Shown: positions 1 to 9,672, counted from the stretch's first letter. The stretch is 64,000 nucleotides of DNA from Roseiarcus sp963709185 (GCA_963709185.1 CAVPVQ010000022.1:248001-312000); one strand, 5' to 3'. The notes: generated from the sequence alone by a model not told the origin. A program made the numbers and translations.

Positions 1-1
1 G

Positions 2-403
2 ATGGAGGATGCGCGCAAGCTGATCAACGACTACATCGCCGGCACGGACGAAGAACGGCAGGCGAAGGCCAAGCTCCTGTTCGCGGCGCTGTATTCGAAG
101 CTCGACGCGCAGCGCGACGAGGTGATGCAAGGCATCGAGCGCCTTTCGCGCAAGCAAAAAGACATGGCCGCGGAGATTCGCGATAGAACGCGAAAGATGC
201 AGGAACTCCAGGACGCGCCGAACGCCGATTCCGCGCAGATCGACGCGCTCGTCGGTCAGATTACGTGGGAGACGCGCATTTTCGAGGATCGCCGCAAATC
301 GACCTCGTACGTTTGCGAAGTGCCAGTCCTTATCGAGAAGCGGTTGTTCGATCTCGGAAAGGCGATTCAAACCGCGACGACAGCCGACGCGCCGGCGAAG
401 TGA
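2..403 (+). CDS. hypothetical helical protein, possibly 5'-truncated
   Basis: Not recognised. The readable product is about 133 residues, very rich in charged residues (Asp, Glu, Lys, Arg) and probably all alpha-helical: residues 15-70 read like an amphipathic or coiled-coil helix, and a second helix covers roughly 75-125. No signal peptide or membrane segment is visible in what can be read. The ATG at base 2 sits at the very edge of the window, so the true start may lie upstream. The gene is convergent with the methanol oxidation operon, whose last gene ends at 441, so nothing links it functionally to that operon. It could be a small cytoplasmic protein or the C-terminal part of a larger one. 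Confidence 0.55.
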   Translation: MEDARKLINDYIAGTDEERQAKAKLLFAALYSKLDAQRDEVMQGIERLSRKQKDMAAEIRDRTRKMQELQDAPNADSAQIDALVGQITWETRIFEDRRKSTSYVCEVPVLIEKRLFDLGKAIQTATTADAPAK

Positions 404-440
404 AGGGCTCGCGTCCGTCTTTCACGTCGCGCGAACCCGC

Positions 441-1002
441 TCATTCGCCCGAACGCGGCTCGGGCGTCGCGTCTTGCAGCGGGAGGCGGGCGGCGGACCA
501 GCCTTCGGTTCCTTCGCGATACCACGCGACATTGCCGTAGCCGAGCGCGAGCGCGCGCTTGGCGGCGTTCCACGACATCCAGCAATCCGCCAGACAGTAG
601 AAAACAACCAGCCGGGCGCGGTCGCCGTTGGTCGCCTTTTCCAGACCCGCCGAAAAATATTCGACCGTGACCGGCGCGAGTTCGCCATAGCCGGTGTCGG
701 GCAGCCAGATGCTGCCGGGAATGTCGGCGCGCGGCTTGTCGCGCCAATAGGTTCCGGCAGGCAGGCCCCGCGGGCGCGGCGTTCTCGGCAGCACGTCGAC
801 AAAAGCCGCGGAATGGCTGCGCCAGATCGCTTCGGCTTCCGCAGTCGCCAGGACTCGGGCGCCGCGCAGGGTGACGGGCGTCGGCGCGCGGTAGTCGTCG
901 AGGCGGTAGGCGTCCGGCTCGGGCGGCGAGCGCTTCGGCGATGGCGACGCCGATGCTCAATGCGATCAACCCGAACGCGGCGCGGACGATGGCCGCGTTC
1001 AT
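441..1002 (-). CDS. PQQ-dependent catabolism-associated CXXCW rhodanese-like protein (frameshifted)
   Basis: The C-terminal 120 residues match the PQQ-associated CXXCW family, rhodanese-like exported proteins found beside quinoprotein dehydrogenases. The diagnostic motif CLADCWMSWNAAKRA is present, followed by GYGNVAWYREGTEGW. The natural start is the ATG at 1002, which overlaps the xoxJ stop as ATGA. It opens a clear signal peptide (MNAAIVRAAFGLIALSIGV and on to an Ala-rich cleavage region). This signal-peptide frame and the catalytic frame differ by one base and must join near 915-930, within a GC-rich stretch. Downstream of the break the text reads PEPDAYRLDDYRAPTPVTL, a typical mature N-terminus. 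The break is therefore probably a sequencing indel. The exact role of the family is unknown; placement implies a function in periplasmic PQQ-enzyme metabolism. Confidence 0.8.
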
Positions 1003-1892
1003 GGCCGCTTGGAAAGCATATCGGATGTGATCGCCGCGTTCGACTCGTCGAGCAGCGGGACGCCGTAGCTGATCAGCAATTTGTTGATCTCCGCCTGATT
1101 GTCCTCGATCAAGCGGTTGAGCGTGCGCTTCCACTCCTGGTCCGACGGCCGCACCGCCATGCCGATGCGATAAACAAATTGCGGGCCGGTCGTCTCCTTG
1201 ACCAGTGGCACGACGATCATCGGCGTGTTCGCCTTGCTCGCGTAGTAACCCGCCATCGGTCCCCAGAGAATCCCGCAGTCGATATCGCCGCGCGCAAGGT
1301 CGTCCATCATCGCCTGCGCCGACGAATCCACGCGCGTATCGATGAACAGCGGGTAGGGCTTGGCGCGCGCCATCAGCCCGTTGATCGCCATGTTGGCGCT
1401 CGGCGGCGTGCCGGCGACAATTCCGATCCGCTTGTCCTTGAGTTTCGGATCGTTGATCGTCGTCACATCTTCAAGACCGCTCCCCTGCTTGAACACCAGC
1501 GCGTAGGTCGTCCGGTAATATGGCACCGTCACCTGGGCCATATCGTCGCCCTGCGGGAACCCCATGATCACGTCGCATCGGAAAGAGCCCAGAGTCATCC
1601 GGACAAAGCCCGTCGCCTGGGGGTAGTAGGTGTAGCGGAGCTTCTTGCCGAGCTTGCCGGCGAAGAATTCGGCGAGCTTGTTCTCAAACCCCTCGCCCTT
1701 TTCGTTGGAGAACGGCAGATTTCGCGGATCGCCGCACGCGCGAAACACCTCCGGGTCGACCAGTTCGAGCGCGCCGCCGATGTCCTCGGCGCGAGCGCAG
1801 CGCGCGTTCACCACCAGGGCGACAAGCGTGAACGCCAGCATCGCCGATATGCTCCGCAACGCCCATGCGATGGATTTTTGATTCCCGATCAT
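999..1892 (-). CDS. xoxJ: XoxJ, periplasmic binding-type protein of the lanthanide methanol dehydrogenase system
   Basis: A 297-residue exported protein of the quinoprotein-dehydrogenase-associated substrate-binding family (MxaJ/XoxJ). The ATG at 1892 opens a signal peptide with a hydrophobic core around residues 12-30. The mature part shows the bilobal binding-protein layout, beginning LVDPEVFRACGDPRNLPFSN and ending near the motif DESNAAITSDMLSKRP. XoxJ is thought to bind and help activate XoxF in the periplasm rather than transport a solute; that is family knowledge. The gene lies 31 bases after xoxG and its stop overlaps the start of the CXXCW gene, so the four genes form one operon. An upstream in-frame extension to 2039 exists but overlaps xoxG and lacks a signal peptide, so I rejected it. 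Confidence 0.9.
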   Translation of the reverse strand: MIGNQKSIAWALRSISAMLAFTLVALVVNARCARAEDIGGALELVDPEVFRACGDPRNLPFSNEKGEGFENKLAEFFAGKLGKKLRYTYYPQATGFVRMTLGSFRCDVIMGFPQGDDMAQVTVPYYRTTYALVFKQGSGLEDVTTINDPKLKDKRIGIVAGTPPSANMAINGLMARAKPYPLFIDTRVDSSAQAMMDDLARGDIDCGILWGPMAGYYASKANTPMIVVPLVKETTGPQFVYRIGMAVRPSDQEWKRTLNRLIEDNQAEINKLLISYGVPLLDESNAAITSDMLSKRP

Positions 1893-1923
1893 CGTCGTCA
1901 CCTGCGTGGCCGCGCCCCCGCCG

Positions 1924-2448
1924 TCACTTGATTCCCGTGCAACTGGCCTCGGCCGCCCTGGCCGCCGCCGGCTTGTCTTCGTGGGCGGGCGGGCGGCCGC
2001 CCGGAATGGCGCCGTTGGCGCGCGCCCGCAAATACACATAGATGTCGTCGATGAAGCACATCACGTTCACGTTCGAGGCGAACGAGGGCATGACCTTGTC
2101 ATTGGCGGCGTCGACGTGATTGCGGCCATTGGTCACGATGCCGATGAAGTCGCCATAGCTGAGCGTCTTCAGCGAATTGGCGAGCGCCGGCGCATAGCTC
2201 GATCCTTCGCCGTTGGGGCCGTGGCAAACGTGGCAGTCCGAGTGATAGCGGCGAAAGCCGGAAAAAGTATACCAATCCACGGTTCCGTCCGCATGGATGT
2301 TGTAGGTCGGATTGCCGTCCTTGTCGGAATATTTGCCGTTGTCGGAGGACGCAACGGCCGGATCACCCGATCCGTCGGCGCGCGCGGCGGCGCCGAATGA
2401 GGCGAAGGCGAGAATCAAGAGCGCGGTTTTCCAATGGCTGGTGTTCAC
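1924..2448 (-). CDS. xoxG: XoxG, c-type cytochrome electron acceptor of XoxF
   Basis: A 174-residue exported cytochrome c of the methanol-metabolism type. The GTG at 2448 is preferred: it follows an AAGGA ribosome binding site by 9 bases and opens a signal peptide (TALLILAFASFGAAARA). The heme-binding motif CHVCH is at residues 72-76, and the Met in DKVMPSFASN is a plausible axial ligand. Two further cysteines, one in NVMCFIDD and one at the C-terminus, fit the four-cysteine family. It would accept electrons from PQQ in XoxF in the periplasm and pass them to the respiratory chain. The gene lies about 100 bases after xoxF and 31 bases before xoxJ on the same strand. Confidence 0.92.
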   Translation of the reverse strand: MNTSHWKTALLILAFASFGAAARADGSGDPAVASSDNGKYSDKDGNPTYNIHADGTVDWYTFSGFRRYHSDCHVCHGPNGEGSSYAPALANSLKTLSYGDFIGIVTNGRNHVDAANDKVMPSFASNVNVMCFIDDIYVYLRARANGAIPGGRPPAHEDKPAAARAAEASCTGIK

Positions 2449-2549
2449 GTGAGCCGTTCCTTGAAGGGCGTCATAGAGGGGGGCCGGCAATAGCGCGGCG
2501 CGCCGCAGGACTGCAGCGCGCCGACTTATTGCTCACGAACCACGCAGAC

Positions 2550-4431
2550 TTATTCGCTCGGCAGAGCGAACACCGTCAGCGTGCCGCCGAGCGACGTATA
2601 CGCCGCCAGACCGGCGTAGCCGCCGACCGCGCCGAGCCCCGCCGTGTCGACGATCTTTTCTTTGCTCGGCAGCTTGCCCTGATCGACCGCGCCATGCCAG
2701 GCCGCGGCGTTTTCCGGTTGAAGGAGACCGGCCGCCAGGCCGATGCCCGCCCAACCGCCGACGCCGGACAGCACTGCGACATATTGTTTGCCGCCGTGCT
2801 CGTAGGTCATGACGTTGCCGATGATGCCGGAAGGAGTTCTTGAACTTATAGAGCTCCTTGCCGGTCTTGGCGTCGACCGCCTTCAGATAGCCCTCGAGCG
2901 TGCCGTAGAACACGACGCCGCCCGATGTCGCCAGCGCGCCGCCCCACGCGGAGAACTGCTCCACGTCCGACCACACGATCTTGCCTGTTTTGCCGTCCCA
3001 GGCGATGAAGTTGCCCATGTTCGTGTCGCCGGTGGGCGGGTACATCGCCACGGCGGCGCCGACATAGGCCTGACCGGCCGTATAGGCGACCTTGTAAGGC
3101 TCGTAGTCCATGCAGACGTGGTTGGTCGGGACGTAGAACAACTGGGTGTCCGGGCTGTAGGCCGCCGGCTGCTCGTCCTTGGTGCCGAGCGCCGCCGGGC
3201 AGATGCCCTTCGAGTTGGTGTCCTCGCCGTTGTGATCCGTCGAATATTGCGGCAGAACCAACGGACGACCGTAGGTCTTGGACGCCTTGTCCATGTCGAC
3301 CTTGCTGGCCCAGTTCACCTTCGGATCGAACTTCTCGGCGACGAGCAGTTCGCCGGTCGCCCGATCGAGCGTGTAGCCGAAGCCGTTGCGATCGAAATGG
3401 GTGAGGAGCTTTCTGTCCTTGCCGTCGATGGTCTGATCGGTGAGGATCATTTCATTGACGCCGTCGTAGTCCCATTCGTCATGCGGCGTCATCTGGTAGA
3501 TCCATTTGACCGCGCCGGTGTCGAGATCGCGCGCCCAGATCGACATCGACCATCGGTTGTCGCCGGGACGCTGCACCGGGTTCCATGTCGAAGGATTGCC
3601 CGACCCATAGTACACAAGGTTCAGCTCGGGATCGTAGGAATACCAGCCCCATGTGGCGCCGCCGCCGATCTTCCACTGATCGCCTTCCCAGGTCGACGTC
3701 GACGAGTTCGGCCCGACGGGCTTGCCAAGCGACATCGTCTTGTTGGGGTCGATCAACGTGTCGGAGTCCGGCCCTTCCGAGTAGCCGCGCCAGGCGAGCT
3801 TGCCGTCCTTGATGTTGTATGCGCTCACCCAGCCGCGCACGCCAAATTCGCCGCCGGAGACGCCGATCAGCACCTTGTCCTTGTAAACAAACGGCGCATC
3901 GGTGCCCGACTGGCCCTTGCCGGCCTCGCCGTCCATCACCGACCATACCGGCTTTCCGGTCTTGGCGTCGAGCGCGACCAGTGTCGTATCCGCCTGATGC
4001 AGGAAAACCTTGCCGTCGGCGTAGGCGACGCCGCGATTGACCGTGTCGCAGCACATGATCGGGATGACGTTCGGATCCTGTCTCGGCTCATATTTCCATA
4101 TGATCTTGCCGTCGTGGTTCAGATCGAGCGCGTAGACTGTGTTCGGAAACGGCGCGTGCACGTACATGACATCGCCGACCACCAACGGGCCGCCTTCGTG
4201 TCCGCGGAGCACGCCGGTCGAGAATGTCCACGCCACCTGCAGCTTGCCGACATTGGAGGCGTTGATCTGGTTGAGCTTCGAATAACGCGTGTTCGAGTCG
4301 TTGCCCTGCTGCATCACCCATTGTTTGGGATCTTTGGCCATGCCCTCCAGCGCATCGTCGGCGCGGGCAGGCAGGCCTTGCATGGCCAGGAAACCAATGA
4401 CCGAAGTCGTAGTGACCAAAAACTTATTCAT
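2550..4431 (-). CDS. xoxF: XoxF, lanthanide-dependent PQQ methanol dehydrogenase (frameshift near 2831)
   Basis: The large subunit of periplasmic PQQ methanol dehydrogenase, about 626 residues, oxidising methanol. It starts at the ATG at 4431, preceded by GGGAGGA, and has a signal peptide ending near PARA. The vicinal cysteine pair that stacks on PQQ is at residues 127-128 (MCCDTVNRG). The motif HDEWDYDGVNE carries the catalytic Asp321 plus the extra Asp323 that marks lanthanide-binding XoxF; calcium-dependent MxaF has Ala there. Tryptophan-docking beta-propeller repeats run throughout. Near 2831 one surplus base moves the reading frame. The true C-terminus, from MTYEHGGKQYVAVLSGVGGW to FALPSE, continues in the next frame and stops at 2550. 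One extra base in the run AACTCCTTCCGG explains it, so a sequencing error is likely. First gene of the xoxFGJ-CXXCW operon. Confidence 0.95.
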
Positions 4432-4807
4432 ACACTTCCTCCCTAGGGTTATATGCCTAGAGAGCAGCTGACCGCCCCTTGGAAAATGCGCGCACTCCCA
4501 ACAGGGACGTCAATCGCCCTCGTCTTGGGAAGTGTTTCCGGCAGCGTGTCACAACCTCAGCGAGGCGTTCGGGGCACTGTGCGAGCGACCCCCACCTGAG
4601 TCTTCGAAGTTCCGGAGGCGCTCCCTATTCGCCACCGTTCTTGAAGCCGGGAACGATCGGAACTGTAAGTCACCCCGCCAATTTGCGCAAGCGGTATGAT
4701 CGATGCTTGATCAACCGGTTTCCAGCGACCCGATCGCCGGCTTGACGGGCGGCGCCCAAAGGTCGGCGGCGACGGGGTCGAAGGCGTCGCGCGGATGGGA
4801 GAGAACC
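4432..4807. promoter_or_regulatory. divergent intergenic region between xoxF and the metallo-hydrolase gene
   Basis: This 376-base gap separates the divergently transcribed xox operon and the relay hydrolase gene, so it should hold both promoters. Directly upstream of xoxF is a strong Shine-Dalgarno (AGGGAGGA, minus strand) and a small AT-rich segment with two CCTAG boxes around 4441-4462 (CCTAGGGTTATATGCCTAG). I see no convincing -35/-10 pair or known operator. No credible gene is present. Confidence 0.4.
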
Positions 4808-5845
4808 ATGACGGACCGAACCATTCGGGAATCGCGCGAGGCTGCGTTGTCCTGTCCGCTCGCCTCGCGCCCGGCGCGCGCCGCGTGGCGAGGGCGCGCA
4901 TGGCGGGGCAGGCGCAGTGGGGCCGCGTTGATTTTCGCCCTGTTGCTGGCGGCTTTGGGCAGCCCGGCGCGGCCGGATGAGGCGCTCGCGCCGCTCACCA
5001 CCCTCGAAGTTGCGCCCGGCGTCCATGTCCACGTCGGCGCGATCGATTTGATGAGCGAGGCCAATGAGGGCGCCATCGCCAATGTCGGCTTCATCGTGGG
5101 CGGCGAGGCCGTCGCGGTCATCGATTCCGGCGGCAGCGTGCGCGAGGGGGCGCGCCTGCTCGAGGCGATCCGCGCTGTGACATCCAAGCCGGTGCGCTAT
5201 GTCATCAACACCCATGTGCATCCCGATCACATTTTCGGCAACGCGGCGTTCGTCGGGGCCGACACGACCTTCATCGGCCATCGCAATCTGCCGCGCGCGA
5301 TGGCGGAGCGCGGCGAATTCTACCGCAAGGCGTTTCGCAGGTTGCTTGGCGACACCCTTGTCGACGAGGTGAAGATCGTGCCGCCGACCCTGCTCGTCGA
5401 CGACGAGACGCGGATTGACCTCGGCGGGCGTATCCTGACGCTGAAGGCTTGGGGACCCGCCCATACCGACAATGACCTGACCGTGTTCGACAATGCGACC
5501 GCGACCCTGTTCGCCGGCGATCTGCTGTTCATCGACCATCTGCCGATCATCGACGGCAGCATCCGCGGATTCCTGGCTGTCCTGCGAGAGCTGCCCCGCA
5601 TTCCCGCCGAGCGCGTCGTGCCCGGCCATGGGCCGGTGGTCAGCGACTGGCGGCCCGCCGTCGCCGCCGAGCGCCGCTACTTCGAGAGCCTCGCCCACGA
5701 CGTGCGCGGCTTGATCGCCGAAGGGGCGCCGATAGCCAAGGCGGCCGACGGCGCCGGTCAGGGAGAAAAATCCCGCTGGAAACTGTTCGACGAATACAAT
5801 TCGCGCAACGCCATCGCCGCGTTCAGCGAACTCGAATGGGAATGA
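4808..5845 (+). CDS. quinoprotein relay system zinc metallo-hydrolase (metallo-beta-lactamase fold)
   Basis: A 345-residue exported metallo-beta-lactamase-fold protein. The ATG at 4808 follows GGGAGAG; a membrane/signal segment lies at residues 38-58 after a basic N-terminus. Zinc ligands are visible: HVHPDH, the His in GPAHTDND, the Asp in FAGDLLF and the His in PGHGPV. The sequence and the location beside a CXXCW protein and a PQQ dehydrogenase match the quinoprotein relay zinc metallohydrolase families (SoxH-related). The substrate is not known. It diverges from xoxF, so it may be co-regulated through the shared 376-base spacer. A generic periplasmic beta-lactamase-like hydrolase is the alternative reading. 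Confidence 0.85.
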   Translation: MTDRTIRESREAALSCPLASRPARAAWRGRAWRGRRSGAALIFALLLAALGSPARPDEALAPLTTLEVAPGVHVHVGAIDLMSEANEGAIANVGFIVGGEAVAVIDSGGSVREGARLLEAIRAVTSKPVRYVINTHVHPDHIFGNAAFVGADTTFIGHRNLPRAMAERGEFYRKAFRRLLGDTLVDEVKIVPPTLLVDDETRIDLGGRILTLKAWGPAHTDNDLTVFDNATATLFAGDLLFIDHLPIIDGSIRGFLAVLRELPRIPAERVVPGHGPVVSDWRPAVAAERRYFESLAHDVRGLIAEGAPIAKAADGAGQGEKSRWKLFDEYNSRNAIAAFSELEWE

Positions 5846-6011
5846 CCCTGGCGGCCCATCCCGCCACGCCGAACGCGGCTTGCCAAAAGCCGGTCAACGG
5901 TTACAAAGTCCGCCCCGGCAAGGGTGTCGTCCGGTCGATGCCGGCAAAAGCCGGAACAGCCGAGAGCACAGGCAGCGGCGCTCGCCATGACGACGTCAAA
6001 CGGAGGAAACG

Positions 6012-7031
6012 ATGATCAACACGACACGGCGCCAGACGCTCAAGCTCATGACCACCGGCGCGCTCGCCGGCGCCGCCCCGGGGCTATGGGCGACCGCGGC
6101 GCGCGCCGACAACAAGCGCATCGCGATGGTGGTGAAAAACCTCGGCAACAGCTATTTCGACGCCTGCGCCAAGGGCGCCAAGGAAGCCGCCGACGAAGTC
6201 GGCGGCTATGAAATCATCTACACCGCGCCGACCAAGGCCACGGCGGAGGAACAGATCGCGGTGATCGACGCGCTGATCGCCCAGAAGGTCGACGGCATTA
6301 TCGTCTCGGCCAACGACGCCAACGCGCTGGTGCCGGTCGGCAAGAAGGCGATGAGCCGCGACATCAAGGTGATTTCGTTCGACAGCGCGATCGCCAAGGA
6401 CGGCCGGATCATGCATCTGAACGCCTCCTCGACGCCGCTGATCGGCGCCAAGCAGGTGCAGATGATCGGCAAGACGCTGAACTACAAGGGCGAAGTGGCG
6501 ATCCTGTCGGCCGCCTCCACCATGACCAATCAGAATTCATGGATCGCGGCGATGAAGGAAGAATGGAAGAAGCCGGAATACAAGGACATGCCGCTGGTCG
6601 CGACGGTCTATGGCGACGATCAGGACGACAAGAGCTATCGCGAGATGCAGGCGCTCGCCAAGGCCCATCCGAACCTCAAGGGCGTGATCTCGCCGACCAC
6701 CATCGGCATCCGCTCGGGCGCCAAGGCGATCATCGACGACGGCCTGGTCGGCAAGATCTTCATCACCGGCCTCGGTCTGCCTTCCGAAATGAAGAACGCG
6801 GTGCTGAAGGGCGCCTGCGACACCTTCGCGATCTGGAACCCGGTGGACTACGGCTACGCCTCGACGCAGATCATGATCAACATCCTCAAGGGCGCTCCCG
6901 CCGGGCCGGGATCGACCGTGAAGATGGGCCGCAAGGGCGAAACCAAGGTCGGCGATGACGGCGAGGCCGCGATGGGCGAGCCCTTCGTGTTCGACAAATC
7001 GAATGTCGAGGAATACGCCAAGATCTTCTGA
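6012..7031 (+). CDS. rhaS: RhaS-type sugar ABC transporter substrate-binding protein
   Basis: A 339-residue periplasmic binding protein, Pfam peripla_BP_4 type, closest by eye to rhamnose-binding RhaS (motifs KNLGNSYFDACAKGA, IVSANDANALVPVGKKAM and ATVYGDDQDDKSYREM). The N-terminus carries a twin-arginine motif (TRRQTLKLM) followed by an Ala-rich hydrophobic stretch and an ARA cleavage site, so Tat export is likely. The AGGAAA sequence 4 bases upstream supports the ATG at 6012. It is the first gene of a four-gene importer operon. Rhamnose is the family's usual ligand, but autoinducer-2 (LsrB) and other sugars use similar proteins; the ligand is not proven here. Confidence 0.85.
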   Translation: MINTTRRQTLKLMTTGALAGAAPGLWATAARADNKRIAMVVKNLGNSYFDACAKGAKEAADEVGGYEIIYTAPTKATAEEQIAVIDALIAQKVDGIIVSANDANALVPVGKKAMSRDIKVISFDSAIAKDGRIMHLNASSTPLIGAKQVQMIGKTLNYKGEVAILSAASTMTNQNSWIAAMKEEWKKPEYKDMPLVATVYGDDQDDKSYREMQALAKAHPNLKGVISPTTIGIRSGAKAIIDDGLVGKIFITGLGLPSEMKNAVLKGACDTFAIWNPVDYGYASTQIMINILKGAPAGPGSTVKMGRKGETKVGDDGEAAMGEPFVFDKSNVEEYAKIF

Positions 7032-7150
7032 TCCGGCCTCGGCCCTCGCCCGGTGGGCGGGGGCCCTCCCCGCCCACTTCCTGCGCTCCGGGTCGAACCG
7101 GAGCCACTTGGGCCTAGAGCACGCGCGGCGGCGCTCGATCCAACCGCGAT

Positions 7151-8683
7151 GTGATTGACTTGCCAACACCAGCGCCTTCCTCGTCGAATCCGGAAGCCCC
7201 CGTTCTGTCGCTCTCAGGCGTCTCGAAGGCCTTTCCAGGCGTTCGGGCGCTGCACGATGTCTCGTTCGACCTCCGCGCGGGCGAGGTGACCGCGCTGATC
7301 GGCGAGAACGGCGCGGGCAAATCGACGATCGTGAAAATCCTGACCGGCATCCACAAGCCGGACGCCGGCGCGATTCTCGTCAATGGCGCGGCGCGCGACT
7401 TCGCCTCGCCGCGCGAATCCTGGGCCGCCGGCATCGCCGCTATCCACCAGGAAACGGTGATGTTCGACGAACTCCCGGTCGCCGAGAACATCTTCATGGG
7501 CCACATGCCCGGCGGCCGCTTCATCGACTGGCGCGAGATGCATCGCCGCAGCGCCGACCTTCTCCAGCGCATCGAGGCCGATTTCGACGCCGAGGCGCCG
7601 CTGAAGCAGCTCTCGGTCGCCCAGAAGCACATGGTGGAGATCGCCCGCGCGTTGAGCCACGAGGCCTCGGTCATCATCATGGACGAACCGACGGCGGCGC
7701 TGTCGCGCAACGAGATCGACGACCTGTTCCGCATCATCGCGCAATTGAAGGCGCAAGGCCGCGCGATCGTCTTCATCTCGCACAAGTTCGACGAAATCTT
7801 CCGCGTCGCCGACGCCTATGTGTGCCTGCGCGACGGCGAGATGGTCGGAAGCGGGCGCATCGCCGACACGCGCGAGGGCGATCTGGTGCGCCTGATGGTC
7901 GGCCGGCCGATCGACCAGGTGTTCCCCAAGCGCGACATCGCGATCGGCGAGACGGTCCTGGAGGTCGAGGGGCTTTCGAACGCCACCGAATTCGCCGACA
8001 TCACCTTCGCCCTCCGGCGCGGTGAGATCCTCGGCTTTTACGGCCTCGTCGGCGCGGGACGCTCGGAGACCGCCCAATGCCTGTTCGGCATGAGCCGGCC
8101 GACGCGCGGAACCGTGCGGCTCAATGGAAAGCCGATCGTCACGCATTCGGCGGGCGACGCCATCAAGGCCGGCATTTCCTATGTCCCGGAGGACCGCCAG
8201 CAGCAGGGCGCGGTGTTGCCGATGAGCATCCGCGAGAACGTCACCCTGGCTTCGCTCGCTTCCTATGTGAGGGGATTGTTCATCTCGCGCGCCGCCGAAC
8301 GCGCGGCGACCCGAAGGCTGGGACGCCGCCTCGACGTTCGCGCGTCGAGCTGGGAGCAGAAGCTCGGGGATCTTTCCGGTGGCAATCAGCAGAAGGTGGT
8401 GATCGCCAAATGGCTGGCGGCCAAACCCGCGGTGATCATTCTGGACGAGCCGACCAAGGGCATCGACGTCGGCTCCAAGGCGGCGGTCCATGATTTCATC
8501 GGCGAGTTGGCCGAAGAGGGCCTCGCGGTGATCCTGATCTCCTCCGAACTGCCCGAAATCCTGGGGCTGGCGGATCGCGTCATCGTCATGCAGGAGGGGC
8601 GCATCGTCGCCGAGTTCACCCGCGGCGCCTGGAGCGCCGAAGCGATCGTCTCCGCCGCCACCGGCGCGGAGAAGGCCGCATGA
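7151..8683 (+). CDS. rhaT: sugar ABC transporter ATPase with two nucleotide-binding domains (RhaT type)
   Basis: A 510-residue cytoplasmic ATPase of the ribose/rhamnose importer class with two fused ABC domains. In the first, Walker A is GENGAGKST, the signature-like loop is QLSVAQKHMVEIARAL and Walker B is VIIMDEPTAALS. In the second, the Walker A position is degenerate (GLVGAGRSE), as is usual in this family, while the signature LSGGNQQKVVIAKWL and IILDEPTKGID are intact. The start is a GTG at 7151. It follows rhaS by 119 bases and its stop overlaps the next permease start as ATGA, giving translational coupling. It powers uptake of the sugar bound by the upstream binding protein. Confidence 0.9.
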   Translation: MIDLPTPAPSSSNPEAPVLSLSGVSKAFPGVRALHDVSFDLRAGEVTALIGENGAGKSTIVKILTGIHKPDAGAILVNGAARDFASPRESWAAGIAAIHQETVMFDELPVAENIFMGHMPGGRFIDWREMHRRSADLLQRIEADFDAEAPLKQLSVAQKHMVEIARALSHEASVIIMDEPTAALSRNEIDDLFRIIAQLKAQGRAIVFISHKFDEIFRVADAYVCLRDGEMVGSGRIADTREGDLVRLMVGRPIDQVFPKRDIAIGETVLEVEGLSNATEFADITFALRRGEILGFYGLVGAGRSETAQCLFGMSRPTRGTVRLNGKPIVTHSAGDAIKAGISYVPEDRQQQGAVLPMSIRENVTLASLASYVRGLFISRAAERAATRRLGRRLDVRASSWEQKLGDLSGGNQQKVVIAKWLAAKPAVIILDEPTKGIDVGSKAAVHDFIGELAEEGLAVILISSELPEILGLADRVIVMQEGRIVAEFTRGAWSAEAIVSAATGAEKAA

Positions 8684-9672
8684 ACCTGATCCTGCGCCAC
8701 CGCGAGGTCGCGCTCGCACTCATCATCGCCGCGATGGTGGCCGGCGTCGGCGCCTATGCGCCGGCGTTCACCTCGCCCGGCAACATGGCCACGGTGCTCG
8801 ACGACACCGGCATCCTGTTCATGATGGTGCTCGCGCAAATGGCGGTCATCCTGACGCGCGGCATCGACCTTTCCGTCGCCGCCAATCTCGCCTTGAGCGG
8901 CATGATCTCCGCGTCGTTGTCGCAGCACTATCCCAACCTGCCGGTGATCGTCTATATCGCCACCGGCGTCGCGGTCGGCCTCATCCTCGGCCTGTTCAAC
9001 GGCGGGCTGATCGCCGGCGTCGGCATTCCGCCGATTGTCGTCACGCTCGGCACGCTGGCGATCTTCCGCGGCCTCATCGTCGTCTATGGCGGCGGCAGCC
9101 AGGTCAATGCCTCCGACATGGGCGACGTGTTCCAGGCGTTCCCGAAACTGACGATTCTCGGGCTCGACACCGTCTTCTGGATTTCCGTGCCGGTGGCGGC
9201 GGCGATGTGGCTGTTCCTCAACTTCACTCGCCAGGGACGCGGCTTTTACGCGGTGGGCGGCAATCCGGTGGCGGCGCGCTATTGCGGGATCGACATTCGC
9301 CAGCCGGTGATGCTCGCCTATGCGATCTCCGGCGCGACCTCGGGTCTGTGCGGCTATCTCTGGGTCTCGCGCTATGGCGTCGCCTATTCCGAGATCGCCT
9401 CGGGCTACGAGCTGACGGTGATCGCGGCCTGCGTGATCGGCGGCGTCTCCATCGCCGGCGGCGTCGGCACGGTGCCCGGCGCGTTGCTGGGCGCGCTGTT
9501 CCTCGGGGTGATCGTCAACGCGCTGCCGGTGATGCAGGTGACGCCCTTCTGGCAGATGGCGATATCGGGCGCCGTCATCCTCGCCGCCGTCGTCGTCAAC
9601 GCGCGCGCCGAACGGCACGCCGAAAAGCTCATCCTTCCCGAAGCCCGCCGCAGCGCGGGCGCCGCGAAATGA
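8680..9672 (+). CDS. rhaP: sugar ABC transporter permease (RhaP type)
   Basis: A 330-residue inner-membrane permease of the RbsC/RhaP family (BPD_transp_2), with about eight to ten hydrophobic segments. The family hallmark GLFNGGLIAGVGIPPIVVTL (around residues 105-125) and the late segment IAACVIGGVSIAGGVGTVPG are both present. The ATG overlaps the stop of the ATPase gene (ATGA at 8680-8683), and its own stop overlaps the next permease in the same way. It pairs with the second permease to form the membrane channel. Confidence 0.9.
   Translation: MNLILRHREVALALIIAAMVAGVGAYAPAFTSPGNMATVLDDTGILFMMVLAQMAVILTRGIDLSVAANLALSGMISASLSQHYPNLPVIVYIATGVAVGLILGLFNGGLIAGVGIPPIVVTLGTLAIFRGLIVVYGGGSQVNASDMGDVFQAFPKLTILGLDTVFWISVPVAAAMWLFLNFTRQGRGFYAVGGNPVAARYCGIDIRQPVMLAYAISGATSGLCGYLWVSRYGVAYSEIASGYELTVIAACVIGGVSIAGGVGTVPGALLGALFLGVIVNALPVMQVTPFWQMAISGAVILAAVVVNARAERHAEKLILPEARRSAGAAK

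Noticed and set aside
2809..4446. Long plus-strand frame of about 545 codons opposite xoxF
   Set aside because: It mirrors xoxF on the opposite strand, is Arg/Val/Gly-rich without any motif and has no ribosome site. Open antisense frames are expected in GC-rich genes.
7214..8719. Minus-strand frame of about 500 codons opposite the sugar ABC ATPase gene
   Set aside because: The sense strand encodes a complete ATPase with all motifs; the antisense product is low-complexity and unlike any protein.
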